Shown here: positions 5,467 through 7,094 of the stretch, piece after piece
How positions within the stretch are numbered: position 1 is the first letter of the stretch
Layout of the letters: each line of letters opens with the position of its first letter
NCBI GenBank assembly: GCA_947037995.1
Contig: CAMQUV010000053.1
Coordinates: forward strand, 1-7,094
Direction: 5' to 3'
From: an uncultured Rikenellaceae bacterium
GTDB taxonomy: Bacteria; Bacteroidota; Bacteroidia; Bacteroidales; Rikenellaceae
DNA length: 7,094 nt
Program-made: the position numbers and the translations under genes
The notes under the pieces: generated by a model
The model's input: the letters and a program-made list of their open reading frames with translations, nothing else
Told to the model about the DNA's origin: nothing
Databases searched by the model: none

Positions 5467-6768
5467 TTATTTAAATCGTAGGATAAAGCTTTTGGCACCT
5501 TTGTGCTGCACGAGTGATATAGAGCCGTTGTGGAGTCTCATAATCTGGCGTGAGATACTGAGTCCGATTCCGCTTCCGCCCTCTTTGGTTGTGAAAAACG
5601 GAATAAATATATTCTCGGCCACTTCGGTTTCGATAGGTTTTCCGGTATCGGTTATTTGTAGGATAATATCCTCGTTTTTCTCACAATAACTATCTATAAT
5701 CACCTCACCAGAGCCGTTGTCGGATGATTGGTTTATTGATTCGACGGCATTTTTCACAAGATTAATAATGATTTGCATTATTTGATTTTCGTCGGCAAAT
5801 ATCATCAATTCTTCGTCGGGTATATTGACTTTGAATTGTATGTTTTTATTGGTCGAATCGTAGAGTCCGATGGCGTTATCTATGAGCGGTCTGATATAGA
5901 TTGCCTTCATAATAGGAGCGGCGATGCGTGAGAATTCGCGATAATTGTTAACAAATTTGACGAGTGAGGAGCTGGTCGAGGCAATAATATTTAGTCCGTC
6001 AGTTATGTCTTTATCTTTTATTTTTTTGGATTCGCTCAGCGAGGAGCTGATGGTAATAATTGGGGTTAGCGAGTTCATTATTTCGTGAGTCAATACTCTG
6101 GAGAGTTTGTTCCACGATTCCATCTCTTTATGTTCCATTTCGCTCGATATATTACTGATAGTAAACACTTTGAGTGTCTTACCTTTATGTTCCCATAGCG
6201 TGAGTAGGATATTGATTTTTATCTCTTCTTTTTCGGTCGTAAGGGTAAAAGTTTGAGGTGTATTCGGCTTGGTGTCGATAAATGCTTGGCTGAGTCCGGG
6301 GTAGTTGTACGAAAGGTTACCAATATGCGATAGGTTGGTGATAGCCAGTATGTTATGGATTGCTTGGTTTGATTTCAGGATATTATTAGATTGGTTGGCA
6401 ACAATAATTCCGGAGCTGATATTATCGAGTATATGTTGGTAGTAGCGTTCGTTATCTTCTATCTCTTTTCGGGCATTTTCGAGCATTTTTTTGATAAGAT
6501 TCAGGTAGCTGTTGATGTCGTCTTTGAGGTTTTCTTCAACAAAATTAAATGCGTAGTCTTTGTTTTCAATGGCGCAGACAATGTATTTTATTTTCTTGAT
6601 ATATACGGTCGTAAGTTTCACTATTCGTATGCCCAGTGCAATCACAAATAGAGCAAGAATAGAGGATGAAGTGTAGTAGGCGTTATGCAGTAGCGTAATG
6701 CTGGCAACAATGAGAATTGTATATGACAGCAGTAGCGCAATGATTTTTATAAGTAACTTTTTGCCCAT
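5467..6768 (-). CDS. Membrane PAS-domain sensor histidine kinase (NtrB/NtrY-like)
   Basis: This 433-residue two-component sensor kinase should autophosphorylate on His and pass the phosphate to the NtrC-type regulator encoded just upstream. Two transmembrane helices (about residues 5-27 and 34-55) are joined by only a few residues, so there is almost no extracytoplasmic sensor. A helical linker (about 56-107) leads to a PAS-like domain (about 108-205, ILDNISSGIIVANQSNNILKSNQAI). The H-box is SRVLTHEIMNSLTPI, with phospho-acceptor H228. The ATPase part shows the N-box IINLVKNAVESI (N336, N340), the G1-box ITDTGKP (D374), the F-box FIPFFTTKEGGS and the G2-box GSGIGLS. All catalytic boxes are present. 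A recognisable HAMP domain is not evident. The start ATG is 1 nt beyond the regulator's stop (ATGTAAAATG), which implies translational coupling. The signal is unknown. Confidence 0.93.
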   Translation of the reverse strand: MGKKLLIKIIALLLSYTILIVASITLLHNAYYTSSSILALFVIALGIRIVKLTTVYIKKIKYIVCAIENKDYAFNFVEENLKDDINSYLNLIKKMLENARKEIEDNERYYQHILDNISSGIIVANQSNNILKSNQAIHNILAITNLSHIGNLSYNYPGLSQAFIDTKPNTPQTFTLTTEKEEIKINILLTLWEHKGKTLKVFTISNISSEMEHKEMESWNKLSRVLTHEIMNSLTPIITISSSLSESKKIKDKDITDGLNIIASTSSSLVKFVNNYREFSRIAAPIMKAIYIRPLIDNAIGLYDSTNKNIQFKVNIPDEELMIFADENQIMQIIINLVKNAVESINQSSDNGSGEVIIDSYCEKNEDIILQITDTGKPIETEVAENIFIPFFTTKEGGSGIGLSISRQIMRLHNGSISLVQHKGAKSFILRFK

Positions 6769-6769
6769 T

Positions 6770-7094
6770 TTACATATTGTATTTTTTCATTTTGTTGTAG
6801 AGCGTCTGGCGCGAAACGCCCAGTGATTGAGCCGCTAGCGACAAATTCGAGTCGTATTTCTCTATGGCCATTTGTATCATTTTTTCTTCCATCTCATCGA
6901 AGGTTGAAAGCTCATTATTTGGTTGAGAGTTGGCAGGTGATTTCGTCTGATTTAGTATAAAGTCGCCTTTGCTAAGTTCCGTTCCGGCTGACATAATCAC
7001 CGCTTTTTCTATCGTGTGTTGCAGCTCTCTGACGTTGCCATCCCAACGGTGGTTTTCCAATAATTCGGCAGCTTGAGGGGCTATTGTAGTAATG
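6770..7094 (-). CDS. NtrC-family sigma-54-dependent response regulator, C-terminal part (5' partial)
   Basis: Only the last 107 residues or so are inside the window; the frame remains open to the window edge at 7094, and the TTG at 7060-7058 is an internal Leu codon rather than a start. The sequence holds the end of the AAA+ ATPase domain that remodels sigma-54 RNA polymerase, with the sensor-2 signature HRWDGNVRELQHTIEKAVIM. A linker rich in Asn, Ser and Pro follows. The C-terminal Fis-type helix-turn-helix is SNLSLAAQSLGVSRQTLYNKMKKY. An N-terminal receiver domain is expected beyond the window because a histidine kinase follows immediately, but it is not seen here. The kinase gene starts 1 nt after this stop, so the two form one operon. 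No obvious sigma-54 promoter (GG-N10-GC type) for its own targets was found in the window's intergenic spaces. Confidence 0.92.
   Translation of the reverse strand, partial: ITTIAPQAAELLENHRWDGNVRELQHTIEKAVIMSAGTELSKGDFILNQTKSPANSQPNNELSTFDEMEEKMIQMAIEKYDSNLSLAAQSLGVSRQTLYNKMKKYNM

Overview
The window looks like an ordinary chromosomal segment from a member of Bacteroidota, most likely the order Bacteroidales. The evidence is three-fold. Start codons lack Shine-Dalgarno sequences and sit behind A-rich leaders. Two intergenic spaces carry the TAnnTTTG promoter element typical of this phylum. The gene families (pta-ackA, a phosphate butyryltransferase-type protein, a BspA-like repeat lipoprotein, an NtrC-type regulator with its kinase) are all common there. 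The species cannot be named from the sequence.

Region 1 (1-3748, plus strand) is a probable co-directional unit: the 3' part of an RluB/RsuA-type 23S/16S rRNA pseudouridine synthase, a FluC/CrcB fluoride channel, phosphotransacetylase (pta) and acetate kinase (ackA). Gaps are 11, 46 and 59 nt with no visible terminator until a strong one after ackA. Pta and AckA turn acetyl-CoA into acetate via acetyl phosphate and give one ATP by substrate-level phosphorylation. The rRNA enzyme and the fluoride channel are housekeeping passengers.

Region 2 (3717-4703) begins with that terminator, which overlaps a Bacteroidota-type promoter for a second acyl phosphotransferase of the PTA_PTB family. This protein has the length and sequence style of phosphate butyryltransferase (ptb). 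No butyrate kinase gene lies next to it in the window.

Region 3 (4704-5437) is a small, separately transcribed gene with an excellent promoter (TTTG, 20 nt, TAGCTTTG). It encodes a 199-residue lipoprotein made of six 23-residue BspA-type leucine-rich repeats whose DNA is also strongly repeated in 69-bp steps. A hairpin follows it.

Region 4 (5467-7094, minus strand) converges on region 3. It holds the 3' end of an NtrC-family sigma-54-dependent response regulator and, 1 nt further on, its membrane-bound PAS-containing histidine kinase. The regulator's receiver domain and most of its ATPase lie beyond the window, so its targets are unknown.

I see no CRISPR array, insertion sequence, tRNA, rRNA or riboswitch. 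No gap between genes exceeds about 125 nt. I do not see a clearly novel system. The points most worth a second look are the ptb-like gene without a kinase partner, the terminator/promoter overlap, the homogenised 69-bp repeats, and a sensor kinase that has almost no extracytoplasmic sensor.
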